Below, piece after piece: positions 7,676-18,142 of a stretch of 20,293 nucleotides of DNA. This DNA comes from Reticulitermes lucifugus (lineage: Eukaryota > Arthropoda > Insecta > Blattodea > Rhinotermitidae), in contig JAKCWW010004804.1 in NCBI GenBank assembly GCA_026260175.1, positions 1 through 20,293 of the forward strand, given 5' to 3'. Both the position numbers and the translations under genes were made by a program. The first letter of the stretch is position 1. Every line of letters starts with the position of its first letter. The notes under the pieces are model-generated. The model saw only the letters and a program-made list of their open reading frames with translations. It was not told the DNA's origin and searched no databases.

Positions 7676-10622
7676 TTTGGATTTTGGTATGTACTAGGTT
7701 ATGCTTAGTCTTGTCTTTTGCTTGCTTTGACGTCGTCACGTTCTCCAGCTGTCATCTGTCTTGTTTGTTGAAGTTGGAGGATATTGCCAGCAGGCAGTGA
7801 TATATTTGATACAGATAAGTGACGTGGAGGGTCCTGAATATTGCGATTGTTACAATCGCGTCCCGAAATTTCGGCCTCTTTGTCAGTGCTGCACTATCAG
7901 TTGCACAGCAGCGCGAGTGTTGAAGAAGGTTGCTTGTTTTTAAAGTTTAATATTTTGGGATTTTCGTATTAAGATGCATAACACGATATGGAGGAGATAA
8001 TAACTTTTAAGTGGATAAGGAAATTATATATTGGAATTGATTCAGCAACTTCAGTTCATCTGCGTGAATTATGAAATTGGTGTTCAAAGTAAATAATGAC
8101 AGCGCCGTTCAGAATTCGACCTTTTCCATCAAATATGCCGGATAAACGTAATAGAATTGCTTTTATCGAAACCCAAATGTGAGACGCGTGCCATTGGACG
8201 TCCTGAAATTTGTAAAACTGCTGTATGTTTATTGCTTAAGTAACACGACTCATTTATCAACGGTAGCATGGTTTTGACGAACATCTGCTAAGCATGCTCT
8301 CGTCCACTTATTCTGTCGTTCGTCTACTCCTAATCTATAGGGCTGCGGTGTACGTAATACGTAAACGATATTGAATTCAATTTATTTAGCATCCATAACT
8401 GTTACATAAGCAACAATTGGACAAGTCCTGTTAAACAATAGCCAAAATACTACATTTTACGTTTACGACACAGCATAACGAGACTTTTGAGGGGGAGAAG
8501 TTCGGTGAGAGTGACGGCCATGGGATGTGGACATCATGGTTAGCCAATTTATAAACATAACGCTTATCAAGAAATTATTAGACCAACGCATCGCTAAGTG
8601 GCGCATAAGGGTATCTAAGAAATTTTGGGGACGCATTACAGCTACTCAGAAGGGTTTATATTTATAGATTTTATGAAACTATGTAGAAATGTTTAATTTC
8701 TAAATCAGTTTGTAATTTCTCTATTTTAGACGACATGTAGTGTCACTTTTGTTAGTTTCGTAATAAAGCTAAGAAAAGGGAATCAAACTAACACATTTCC
8801 TTATTAGGTGTCTTAACATTTTCGAATACATTTTAATGACATTTTTGCACAGTATTTAAAACAAAATGTGCCACCAATGTAATTAAATTTCAAGATACCA
8901 TGGAATGTGATTCATAATCTTAACTGTAATGCAGATTTGCGTAACATCTTAGGTATTTATTTGTTTATGGTTTAATCGGCGTATAGATTTCCATTTAACA
9001 AGTTTTTTTGTTGTGTAATATTCGCAGAATGTTCTCGTATTAAATCCTACGAAGAGGTTATGTTAAAAATTCTTTTGAAGTCAGGGTTGCTAATTACGTT
9101 GAATACTCTGTGTCACATAGCTTTGCGCGTAGCTTCGGGTTAAATTATTTGCTTTGTAAGGGAACAGAGGGATATTCTGCATTCTTCATCGAGATTATAC
9201 TTTAATTACGATTTTTACCTTAATATTCTAGCATTAAGGGCCCTGCGGCTTGTGTTGTGAAAGAACTTGCTGTGCGCGCGCGATGTTTTGACACGACAGC
9301 AAGCTGAACCCCAAGCAGAGACATTGCTTATCCCCCACTGTGATAAAGAAATGCGTATGTAAAGCTGTGGCACAAGGAACACAATACTGTGTGCTAGTAA
9401 GTCTACTGTTTTGTTAATGACCTGCTTATTCGTGTCTTAATCATTTATCGGCACTTTACATGTTAGTACGTTATTAAACACACTTACTGTTTTTAGAAAA
9501 CGGAGGTACATATGCCCGTTATTAGACTTCTGAAACGTGAAACTAAAAATGCTCTATGTGAATGTTACGTCCGTCTGTCTGCCTGTTGCTCGTTACACTC
9601 CAGAATTTTATCGGATTTTGATTGTCTTATTTGGAGGTCCTGAAGTGTGTTAAATATTTAGTACGTAAAAATTATTATTTATTTTCCTTCTCCTAACTAT
9701 AATAATGAACTTCCTTCTGTCCCCACTTTTAAGTGTGTTGGGGCTAGTAGCTAGTAGCAGTAGTGTTCAAATCTCGCCATTAAATAAATCTAGAAACGAT
9801 GCGTTCATTTAGGTTATGCACGTAATATATTTGAATATGAATTAGAGTCTTGGAGTTTTTATATGAAATGTTAAGTGTGTACACACTCTCGATCGGTGAG
9901 TACTTCTTGAAATTGTAGTCCTTGAATCTTGTTATCTCTTGGAGTAGAGACTTAATTTGTAATCAGATTGTGGCTTTTGCAATGTGTCACCATTCTGAAG
10001 GCACGCTAATTACTTCTTGACATTAACTTTTGTGCTTTGATAAAAGGAATTAGCAGAGTCTGCCATGGAAACTATGTGAGTTATCTGAGTAGACAATACA
10101 GATGTTGTAAGTGCGCTGCTGGTTGCAGACAACGAGGTCCTCTCACCGTGCAATGCAACACTTGACAGGTGAACACATCCCACGAGAATATAAATCTTCT
10201 CTCTCCTGGGAGATCCTCCACACTCTTCCCTGGTTGTTGTTAGGCTTGCATAAACATGCATGAAAAAGTTAACTAGCACCTTACAATGAGCTGCACTCTT
10301 CAACCAGTCTTCGAGGCTCACATAGGCCAATTTTACTGTTGTTCTATTTACGTAAATTTTGCTTTTAATATCTGACAGCGAGACTCTCACGTTAGTGACT
10401 TTTAGTTAGTAGCTGGAAAGATTTTTGGAATTTAGTGGAAAATATTTCCAGATCATCATCCACTTCATTTATTTCTTCCCGTTATCCCTTTCGTATTTTT
10501 ACCTTCTTTTTCCCTTTCGCTGTTCAAATGGTCAGTTAACTTATGTCTTTATCCTTCAAATGACATTATTCCAACATTGAGCTGCCATATATGTAAGTAA
10601 CGAACAGCATGAGAAAGACGTA
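7676..10622. other. Long non-coding stretch, nothing recognised
   Basis: Almost 3 kb without a recognisable transposon, RNA gene or host exon. It holds a 60-codon frame at 7761-7943 and a 126-codon minus-strand frame at 10010-10390, neither with any familiar domain. A small hairpin (8-bp arms CTTGCTGT and ACAGCAAG) lies at 9266-9303 around a (CG)n core. An intron or intergenic DNA would look the same. Confidence 0.4.
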
Positions 10623-10653
10623 ACACACACACACACACGCACACACACACACG
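10623..10653. repeat. (CA)n microsatellite
   Basis: A run of about 15 CA units with two CG interruptions (near 10639 and 10653). It lies 80 bp upstream of the full-length SINE and is unrelated to it. Confidence 0.95.
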
Positions 10654-10732
10654 CAAATACAGGTAAGACCGTGGAGAGTCATAAGTCTTCTCATATTGTA
10701 TTTAAATATTTTGTTCGTACTTCTAAAAAAAC

Positions 10733-11020
10733 GGGCCGGAATAGCGCAGTCGGTATAGCGACTGGCTACGGGCTGGAAGGTCCGGGGATCGAGTCCCGAT
10801 GGGGGCGAGATTTGCCGCACCCGTCCAGACCGGCCCTGGGGCCCACCCAGCCTCCCATACAATGGGTACCGGGTCTCTTTCCTGGGTATAAAGCGGCCAG
10901 GGCGTGGTGTTGACTACCCACCCTCATCTAGCGCCGAGGTTAAAGAAAGAGTGGAGCTATAACTCTACGCCCCCTCTGGGCCTTCATGGCCTGTTCTAGG
11001 GCGAACTCTACCTTTTACCT
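10733..11020 (+). mobile_element. Full-length tRNA-derived SINE with target duplication
   Basis: The head folds and reads like a tRNA. Box A TAGCGCAGTCGG at 10742-10753 matches the polymerase III consensus, and box B GGATCGAGTCC at 10786-10796 matches with one or two changes, at tRNA-like spacing. A roughly 200-bp family-specific body follows, ending in CTACCTTTTACCT. The insertion is flanked by 15-bp direct repeats, TACTTCTAAAAAAAC (10718-10732) and TACTTCCAAGAGAAC (11021-11035), which differ by three transitions and abut both ends exactly. This is the hallmark of LINE-mediated retrotransposition. A 5'-truncated relative sits at 5562-5762 in the same orientation. The intact boxes mean the copy could still be transcribed by polymerase III. 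The host LINE partner cannot be named from this window. Confidence 0.95.
10742..10796 (+). promoter_or_regulatory. Internal RNA polymerase III promoter (A and B boxes) of the SINE
   Basis: Box A at 10742-10753 and box B at 10786-10796 are separated by 32 bases, as in tRNA genes. No T-run terminator follows closely within the element, which is usual for SINEs that rely on downstream stops. Confidence 0.8.
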
Positions 11021-11035
11021 TACTTCCAAGAGAAC

Positions 11036-12301
11036 ACAATTTAAATTATATATATCAGTTCGTGGCATTAGAAAGAAAAACTGTATTTATTCTGACAGAA
11101 AAAAGAAGCCGAAAATATTTTCTGTAAACAAAATATAGATTTACTGAATGTGTATGTAAGTGGTTAAGATAATTACCATTTTCGTTTAGCGGTTTTATGT
11201 TCACATTACATGTGTATATAACAAGTTACTAGATCAGATCATCTTGCTGTTATTTCGGTATTGCTCCTCTGACGTATGAGATTTTATTAATGTTAGATTG
11301 AATCCTGTGCAGTGAACCACTATTTAAACACACTACAGAGCACAAGACTGATTTTTGCTTCTTTCTTCATCTTTCGATTACATTTTATTCTTTTTCGTGT
11401 TTTTTGTGCTTCTAATAGACGGTTGTCAGAACTAGATTGACAGGGGGTCTGACAGGGTTAAGGAAGTTACACTGGCACGTTCATTTCGGCCGGTATGTAC
11501 AATATCAGGGTAATATCGTAATAGGATGTGACCACCCCTCTTCTGTGCTTCTGACTGCTCGTGATGATTCTCATATTTCTGCAGAGGAAGTGTAGCGTCT
11601 TTGCACAATCAACGCTTTTATGGTAGGCATCCAGAAACCACGACATTTTATTTTAAATTCGCTCCATGATATGTTACTCACAATATTCGCTTCGCAAAGC
11701 GAGGAAGTAGTACCGAGTTTAGACTATATTCAGTCACTACTATAATTTCGAACTTATCATTTATCTTAATTTTAATTTTGAATTCCGAGTCTAAAAACAC
11801 ATCAGCAGCTGCTGCGGTGTTACATTTTGAATCGAGGAAATTCTAGAAACTTATGTCAAAGGCTTAGCGGTTAGAAAACTGTGTCTAGATTGCACTCAAA
11901 ACACACTTGTGTATATATGTATGTGTACATGTATGTTTGTCACACGGTTGTTTGGTGTGCAGCCTGAAGACCTACGGTACCGACTTTAGGTTGTGTGCCG
12001 TCCGCAGTAATTGAGCGTCTTCTGCAAAGTGACTATTTTAATGTCGACTGTTAGATGGACACTGAAATTAGGCTTCACATAAAAATGAAGGACAAAACAC
12101 AACCAATTTCATAGAGTGGAACATAATTTTCTATTTATTTATGCTTTGCAAAATAGCCTTATGTCTTGTCTAGTAATACATTTTTACGAATGATGGTACA
12201 GTCACCAAATATAATCTTCATTGTTTTAGATCGATATATACTTTGAGTATTACAGTACAAAAGGTATTATTATAAAAAACGCAGAAACGTATGGAAATAT
12301 T
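11036..12301. other. Non-coding DNA, nothing recognised
   Basis: No open frame above 60 codons and no transposon motif was recognised between the SINE and the transposase remnant. Confidence 0.4.
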
Positions 12302-12792
12302 TCATACGTGGCATTGTTTCAGTGATAGAAACTCTATAATCTCTAGGGTTGTATTTGTCTGCAAGCGAAGGACGAAACACTGAAATGTTCCAGCTGTCAT
12401 ATTCCCATCAGTCGTAACAACAACCGCTTTGATTTGTGCCCTTAATTCTTCATCTGTTTGTGGGTCGTTGCGGTAGACGCAGGCCTTTGAAATCCCCACA
12501 GACGGTATTGGAGGGATTAGGGTTGGTAAAATATGGACAGCATGATCAGCCACAGTGAAACCGTTGTGGAAAGCGGCTAGATATGAACCGTGACCGAAAT
12601 ATTCGAAAAGCATTTCCAGCGGGCTGTTTGCAGTGTGGGGATGCACGCCGTATCGCCGGAGAAACGGTCTGGCTCATGCTTCGATTACAGCGATGACATC
12701 ATTATGAAGAAACTGGTGAGAAGAGAGGGCGCTGATGGCTGTACGCTGCAGGATGTCAGTAATAGACTTTACGAAACGGCGACTCTTGCCTA
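12302..12792 (-). pseudogene. Broken DDE transposase (Tc1/mariner-IS630-like superfamily)
   Basis: Read from 12792 down, one frame gives RRFVKSITDILQRTA and FLHNDVIAVIEA, then a stop at about 12673-12675, then GVHPHTANSPLEMLFEYFG. The PHTAN block is the strongly conserved segment after the second catalytic aspartate (normally QDG.PHTAN) in this superfamily; here the expected QDG is RYG, so the aspartate is lost. Next, the PDLNP..FLWG region is scrambled by frameshifts: NP is partly readable and LWGF lies in a different frame. The frame then returns with KACVYRNDPQTDEELRAQI, which matches the usual VY.NNPQT.EELK segment, and ends at FVLRLQ plus a short tail. A family member would be about 340 residues; only the last third is present. 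No terminal inverted repeats were found nearby. It is an old, inactive remnant. Confidence 0.8.
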
Positions 12793-12982
12793 GTAAAGTG
12801 GTGCGTAGTTTGCTACTCGGATTTTAAAGTGTCCAATTTTGTAAATTTTATTTTACATATAATAACAAAAAATTTGACAGATTTATGATAATGTGTGTGC
12901 ATGAAACCCAAACAAATATGGGGCATTTGTTTGTGTTGGATCTCAATAGGGCGCATTAAAACGACACCACTCCTTGAAGGAA
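12793..12982. other. AT-rich spacer
   Basis: This lies between the transposase remnant and the SINE-like element. The N-terminal part of the transposase is not recognisable here. Confidence 0.35.
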
Positions 12983-13284
12983 CTCCGTGGTCGTGTGCTT
13001 AGCACTTCTGCCTCGTTTGTGGGAGATCCTGGTTTCAATCATGGCCTTTAGACCGCCTGTCGTTATAGAGGATTGTCGTGATTTTTAGCTGCCCTTGCAG
13101 GAAAATCCCGGGTTAGTACCTAAAATTTTGCCAGTATCTCTACCTCACATGTCCTTTACAATTCATTTCTCTGATGTATCATTCGACGCTATAGGCCTAT
13201 GTCTGAACTACTGAATTTGAGTCTAAACGAAAGAAAGAAAGAAAGAAAGAAAGAATGAATAAATTAACGAATAAATAAATAAAT
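12983..13284 (+). mobile_element. Degenerate tRNA-type SINE with (GAAA)n and (AATA)n tail
   Basis: The segment TCCGTGGTCGTGTGCTTAGC followed by CTTCTGCCTCG and GGGAGATCCTGGTTTCAATCA (12984-13041) resembles a tRNA-derived SINE head. Box B would be GGTTTCAATCA at 13031-13041, with about three changes from consensus, and box A is poorly kept. A non-coding body of about 190 bp follows, and the element ends in a compound simple repeat, (GAAA)n at 13229-13254 and (AATA)n to 13284. A simple-sequence tail is typical of retroposons. It is a different family from the SINE at 10733. Target duplications were not found, so boundaries are approximate. Confidence 0.55.
13229..13284. repeat. Compound microsatellite (GAAA)n-(AATA)n
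   Basis: Six GAAA units followed by GAATGAATAAATTAACGAAT and then AAAT units. It probably grew from the SINE tail. Confidence 0.9.
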
Positions 13285-13919
13285 GAGGGCACCGTGCTCG
13301 AGGCCTACGTCTTGCATTTAATTTTTGCGAAGTAAAGTGGAAGGAATTATGAACGTATTACACTGTTTTAAAGCTTTATATTTATTTCCTTATGTTATGT
13401 TGGCCTAAATTTATGGCTGGTCGTGACTAAAACAAAGAAACGCGTTTTGTTACTGACGGTGTGTCTGTCCCGTGAGACTTAACAGTTAAGACATCCTTTG
13501 CTGAAAAGTGGGAGGACATATTTTCATTACTCTTCTTTCTTTGTCCATGATATTTCGTGGCATATTTCTCTTGAAGTATTTTATATCTCTTCTAAGATAA
13601 ATCTTCGTTTATTTTGCTGACAGCACTTTCATCTCATGGCTCATAATTAAGCCATGTTATTTCTACATTATTTTTTCAGATATATATTTTCATTTATCTT
13701 CCCAGTAATGTTGCTTTCTTCTACGTTTCTACGTGTCCGTCATTCTAGAGCGTAAAAACAAATAATATGGACATGACACGTCCAGCCTCTTGTTTCAGAG
13801 CAGTACAAATATTAGTATTTTGTTACTCTTTTTGGCTTATTTAACAAAGTTGTTATGAAGTCTGATTAAGTAGTGTGTGATAGTGAACTGTGAATTGCAA
13901 AGCGCGTAGTTGGAGGTTA
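13285..13919. other. Non-coding DNA, nothing recognised
   Basis: No open frames of note and no repeat signature. Confidence 0.4.
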
Positions 13920-14040
13920 TGGTCTCGTGTAAGGCTTTATCCTGGCATTTGCATGGATGGGCTGAGGATACACGGAAACCTCAGTCAGAGTAGTCGGTAT
14001 TCTGGCTGACGGTAGAATGAGAAACCTCACGGTGGCATTT
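13920..14040 (+). repeat. Possible fragment of a dispersed arthropod repeat
   Basis: TATCCTGGCATTTGCATGG and the following GGCTGAGGATACACGGAAACCTCAG (near 13938-13985, broken here) resemble, from memory, a common insect repeat that reads CCTGGCATTTGCCTGG and ACCACGGAAAACC. The last part, GAATGAGAAACCTCACGG (14015-14032), recurs with a few changes at 14850-14876. The assignment rests on pattern memory and is weak. Confidence 0.3.
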
Positions 14041-14399
14041 TATTTTGTTTGTAGTATGGATCTGCTGTCACGGACGGGAGGAGAAGGATGCGAAGTGACA
14101 CTGTGTTGTTACATGTGTGCATATAGGCTACATATACGTTCCCAGTTGCGGTATTTGCTCTAGAATTGCCACAGTTATACAAGTAACTCGCCGCATTCTA
14201 AGGAACCGTAACTGATTTAATAAGACATCCGCGTTATCACATCGTGGTTTGCGCTGTGCACACAGGTGCGTGTACTAGCAATAGACAAAGATATATCCAT
14301 TATACAAGGAACCGTTATTTAATTAGGCATTTTTGGTTACATCTGCATGTGGCGTACACTGGAGCGTGCGTGGCTTAGAAAAATATATGACAATTGACA
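14041..14399. other. Non-coding spacer
   Basis: Nothing recognised. AAGGAACCGT occurs twice (near 14199 and 14307) with similar following bases, a hint of an old local duplication. Confidence 0.3.
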
Positions 14400-15120
14400 G
14401 GATAAACCAAGGAACTGGCAGGCACCGTGATATGCATTCCGAGCGCCAAGGACCAGTTTGTTTCTCTCCACCACACTGAATGCAAGAATGGTCTTAGCCC
14501 CTTTCCCTCCTTTGTCCCCGCTTTCCTGTTCAGCGTTACCGTCTTGGACGTCTCCACACTCGACGGCACGAAAGGTGTGCGGCGACTCGAGGACGATGCG
14601 ACTGCCAAAATGGGTGTGCGAAGGCCCCCGGCGTGAAACATTCTGCCGCCCAACAATGCTAAGCGCCGCATATTACCGTGCCCAAGGTCAGAGGGCCGCG
14701 ACATAGCCGCCGCGACAACGTGGCACCGGGTGAAGTGTGGCCGGACTTAGAACCTTCCAGACTACGCCCTTTCACAAAATTCGAACGCCCCCCCCACTAC
14801 CCACACTACCAAAAGGGTTGTAAAACTTGAAAAATAGGATTTAGGTCGGGAATGAGAGACCTCACTGTCGCTTTTAGCACGTTGGGCTGCGCGGACCCAA
14901 CCGGCCGGCAGGTGTTTCAGCGAAGGTGTCACACTATGTGGGAATAACCTTTCCTAATTAAACCTTTGCTGCGGCGTCACCTCCTTGCCCGATGCATCTC
15001 CTGCCACACACTGCCAGTACTTCTGCCGAAACAGCGCCGACTGAAGGGCCGGCATTGATCCTTGCGGCTTCGTCGGGCCCGCCCGCAACCCTTGACAGCG
15101 TTTGCTTCCGGACACGGTAC
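14400..15120. other. GC- and CpG-rich block of unknown nature
   Basis: Base composition changes abruptly. By hand count, 14581-14760 has 112 G or C in 180 bases (about 62%) and about 19 CpG, near or above random expectation, while the surroundings are clearly AT-rich. Open frames exist on both strands (minus 14375-14704, 109 codons; plus 14458-14706, 82 codons; opposed frames at 14977-15183), but long frames in several phases are expected in GC-rich DNA and none shows a known domain. It could be an unmethylated regulatory region, a host first exon with its promoter, or a GC-rich transposon fragment. A C-run of eight lies near 14788-14795. Confidence 0.4.
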
Positions 15121-15138
15121 AGGCCTCTTTCTGAAATC

Positions 15139-15253
15139 TATGTATGTTGGTTGACTATGAACATGCAGGCGTAAAATCGGCATTAATAGTGAGTAATAAG
15201 ATAACTCAGGAATATCAAACTGGTGGCGCCATTTGTTTAAGATATTATTAAGA
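15139..15253 (+). repeat. Dispersed repeat, copy 1 (related to 18933-19053)
   Basis: ATGTATGTTGGTTGACTATG, then CGTAAAATCGG, then ATATCAAACTGG and ATATTATTAA align in the same order and orientation with ATGTATGTTGATTGATTGTG, CGTAAAATCGA, TTATCAACTGG and ATATTATTAA of the downstream copy, with indels between blocks. No coding frame is conserved between the two. It is probably the 3' part of an unrecognised transposon and starts right where the CpG-rich block ends. Confidence 0.5.
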
Positions 15254-16989
15254 CACCTAACTCTCCAATTATGAGAAGTGATTCGTAGTTACTTTTGTGT
15301 GTAAGTGTACTTGTAAGATAAGCATTTTCATGACAGTTTCACATGCCGACTCTGTGTAAACTCGTTAGTACAACATAAAAAGAGTCTGATGCAGACATGT
15401 CTTCATAGCTGAGGGCTTACGTAATTACTCCGAGATGTGATGTTAGTAGTATCATCTTCCCTGCGGTCCCATATGCGGAGGAAAATGTCACATCCATATT
15501 ACACAACATAATGAATTAATAAAGTGTCTTCAACGTTTCTGCAAAAAATATTCTCTCTGCTTTTCCCTCTTACATATAAAGCACATCCGACGTTACACTG
15601 TATTATTGCCGCACATTTCCATGTGCAAGAAGAATTTGTCGCGGAGCGTAAGGGCCATAATGGGATCAGATAATTAACTTTCAACTTGAAGAATTACTAC
15701 AGTTTATCCTTACATTAATTTTTTTGTAATTAGAATGAGTTGTGAGTTATATGCTCTCAGTAATTACTACGACTGTGGAGCGAGTGTACAGCATTGGCTT
15801 CATGTTTTGTTTCTATTCCATTCCCGGCATCAAAACGATTGCTGCTCTGAGCCAGAGCGTATCAAATATCTTGGGGTTCATAATGAGTGTTTTTCTGTAT
15901 CTATAGATTTTATGTAGTAAATTGTATACAAAATTAAGACGCCAGATATTTTGGTTTTAGGAAGGATGCATTATGTAAGATTTTAGGTTCGTAATTGTGA
16001 AGAGCATTGTCTTTCGGGATGTGTCACCGTGTAGTCTGCTACAAATTTACCGTCGTTTTAGGTTCACCTTTCTAAAATTGCACAAGAATAAACGTCGCAG
16101 CGCCCAAAAGTACAATATTGCTTCAGAATGCATCATATTTGAAAATCTGTTTGACCAGAAATTCTTATAAAAATGTAGTAGTGTATTTTCCTCACTTCAT
16201 AAGAAATGGATAGTTCAGTAATCCAGTTGTGTACGTAATCTCAACTCGTAACTTTCACAGAGCACTGAGTGTGATACACAACACAAGAATGTAGCATTGT
16301 CATACGTGTACTTGTTAATGCATACAGATCTCATAATTGATTTATAAGTAGTGTTCGTGATTTTATTCCTTATATCCCTTGACACGAAATTTCGAATCTA
16401 TTACTAACGTTAAGACGAAAGGCAAATGTGAATTTTGCGCAACCGCTTTTCTTTGTATAAAAACAAATAGACCCTGTCTCACAAAATTCGAACCCTACAT
16501 TAATTTCCGCCATTGCTGCTTCAGTCTCACTGTTTCACAAAGCAAACGGAGTTGTATCACTGTTCATGTAAAATGAAGAAATAAAGGTAGAGTTGCCTTC
16601 CCTTGGCAAGATATTTGTACCATGTTTTAAACATGCCATTTTTGCGGCAGTAATTAGTGGGGCCAAACACGCAGACTTGATGTAAAGGAATATAAAATAA
16701 GCTAAAATGTTTAAATGGATGCATACGTTACAAACAAATATATGCATGTAACATGACTTTATATTCCAGTATTATACTCTCTGTGACTTTTACAGTTAAA
16801 TTATTATCTTTTTTCAGGCCCCATTACGAAGTCATTATTGCTGTCGTGTAATTGGTGAGTAGCTAATGGTGCCATTTTGCAAATACACGACAGTTACCTG
16901 CTATAGCCTGCTTGTGGTGTTAATCCCTCACTGTAGCCGTGCAATAGGTACTGTGGCATCAAATTCCATACATGCATGCATACATCCCG
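15254..16989. other. Non-coding DNA without recognisable genes
   Basis: Short open frames (60 to 70 codons) occur near 15499-15684 (minus), 15735-15917 (plus), 16379-16576 (plus) and 16535-16747 (minus). None shows a known motif, and no transposon signature was recognised. Confidence 0.4.
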
Positions 16990-17016
16990 TGTTGGTCATT
17001 AAGTAATTGGATTTTA
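16990..17016 (+). mobile_element. Possible solo mariner terminal inverted repeat
   Basis: TGTTGGTCATTAAGTAATTG followed by GATTTTA resembles mariner ends of the type GTTGGCAACTAAGTAATTGCGG followed by ATTTT, from memory, with a few substitutions and a 2-bp gap. No partner repeat and no transposase was recognised, although ATGGGCAAGGTGTCAGAC at about 17150 begins like some Tc1-type transposases before running into a stop. Confidence 0.35.
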
Positions 17017-17656
17017 GTGCTATCATGTTGTTGGTGTCACTTACCTGTGAGTGTGGTCACTGCAAGGGGAGCAGCTGTCGCTGGAGCGTAGGAACAATAT
17101 TGTTGATCAGTGTAATGAAGTGCGGTACATTTCAGCTGCACTAATCACCATGGGCAAGGTGTCAGACTCGCTTGGTGTTGAAGGTAGCATTGAGCATTAG
17201 GACACCTACCAGACCATTTGTCTGTGAATATTTGCCTTACAAACAGATAAAAGTGTGAAAGCAAAACAAATTCTAGTGTCTTCGAGTTTTATCATGTTAT
17301 ATTAACAGCATGTCTTATCAGTTTTCCACCAATGCTATAGATTTCAATTGTTTCACACTATAAATTTTCACAAAATCTCCTTTTATTCATGTAGGTGTAG
17401 TAACTTTGTTTTTCATTAACTAGGTCACATTGAAAATATCACTGTCTTCCTACAATTTTAAGGAAGGATTTTGTCATAGAAAATGTGATACATAAGCCTA
17501 TTTTAAAATAGAATTTCCTCTTTTATTTAGCTAATTATCTGAACGTTAACTTACACGAAAATTTAACGATCAATTACTAATATTATTTAACTTTATGGGA
17601 AAGAACATCTCTTGAGAATCTGGCGGTCATTTGGCTGGCCAAGAAATTCCCTAAAT
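17017..17656. other. Non-coding DNA, nothing certain
   Basis: Apart from the short transposase-like start near 17150 noted with the mariner-like end, nothing was recognised in this AT-rich stretch. Confidence 0.35.
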
Positions 17657-17860
17657 TTATGAAACGTGAAAGTTAAATGCTGTATTTAGAAGAGCCCGCA
17701 ATTGGTCTGTACCCTGAGACAGATGAATCCAATCCACACCTTCACGTCCTAATCCTTATCAAGGTTTATATTAATATTATCCTTTAACCTAAATCTAGGT
17801 TTTCCAATTAGTTTCCCTAGTCTCCCGTCCTACTTATGGACCGAAGTCTGTATGCTCTGT
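17657..17860 (-). mobile_element. Minus-strand LINE fragment (EGVDWI family)
   Basis: On the minus strand, from about 17860 downward, AYRLRS is followed after a shift by GKLIGKPRFRLKDNI, then a stop and frameshift, then GREGVDWIHLSQGTDQLRAL and FNFHVS with the terminal stop at 17657-17659. These match GKRPLGRCRH..WEDNI, EGVDWIDLRQD, WRAVV and MNLRLP of the plus-strand copy 150 bp downstream. It is the last coding part of the same retrotransposon family, with at least one frameshift. The 3' UTR and tail expected below 17657 are not recognisable. It points away from the neighbouring plus-strand copy, so the two are divergent insertions. Confidence 0.8.
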
Positions 17861-18132
17861 TAATTTTAACAGAATTTCCTCCTAATAATTGCATAATAAT
17901 ACTAGGTGTTCTGCTAGTCTGTGCAGATACTTCTTAACCGTCTGAGCAAGTGCCAGTCTCTGCAACAAAATCTCTGTAGCGTATAGTTTGCAAGGATTCA
18001 GTACGCACTTTAGAGCTAATTTCACTTTATATGCACGTATGGGGGAGAGGAGAGGTGCATGTAGGGTTTTCGTGGGAAAACGTGAGGGAAAGAGACCACT
18101 TGGAAGATGTAGGCATATATGGGAGGATAATA

Positions 18133-18142
18133 TTAGAATTGA
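18133..18142. repeat. Target-site duplication, left copy
   Basis: TTAGAATTGA, repeated with one transition as TTAGAACTGA at 18238-18247, flanks the 95-bp insertion in the LINE. Confidence 0.75.

Noticed and set aside
9266..9303. Hairpin with (CG)n core as a terminator or regulatory element
   Set aside because: Only 8-bp arms; in 20 kb such hairpins arise by chance, and eukaryotic genes do not use this kind of terminator.
10010..10390. 126-codon minus-strand open frame
   Set aside because: One of the longest frames in the window, but it has no recognised domain, signal peptide or homologous motif, and no supported splice or promoter context. In AT-rich DNA of this length a frame of this size is expected by chance.
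10733..10805. A functional tRNA gene
   Set aside because: The A and B boxes are good, but the acceptor arm does not close, and a SINE body with flanking target duplications follows. It is the SINE head.
10566..10913. Overlapping frames with cysteine-valine runs and proline-rich segments
   Set aside because: They translate the (CA)n microsatellite and the SINE. The SINE explanation accounts for the sequence on the plus strand.
14375..14706. Opposing open frames (109 and 82 codons) in the CpG-rich block
   Set aside because: GC-rich DNA has few stops in every frame, and the plus and minus frames overlap almost completely. No domain is recognisable, so I describe the block but call no gene.
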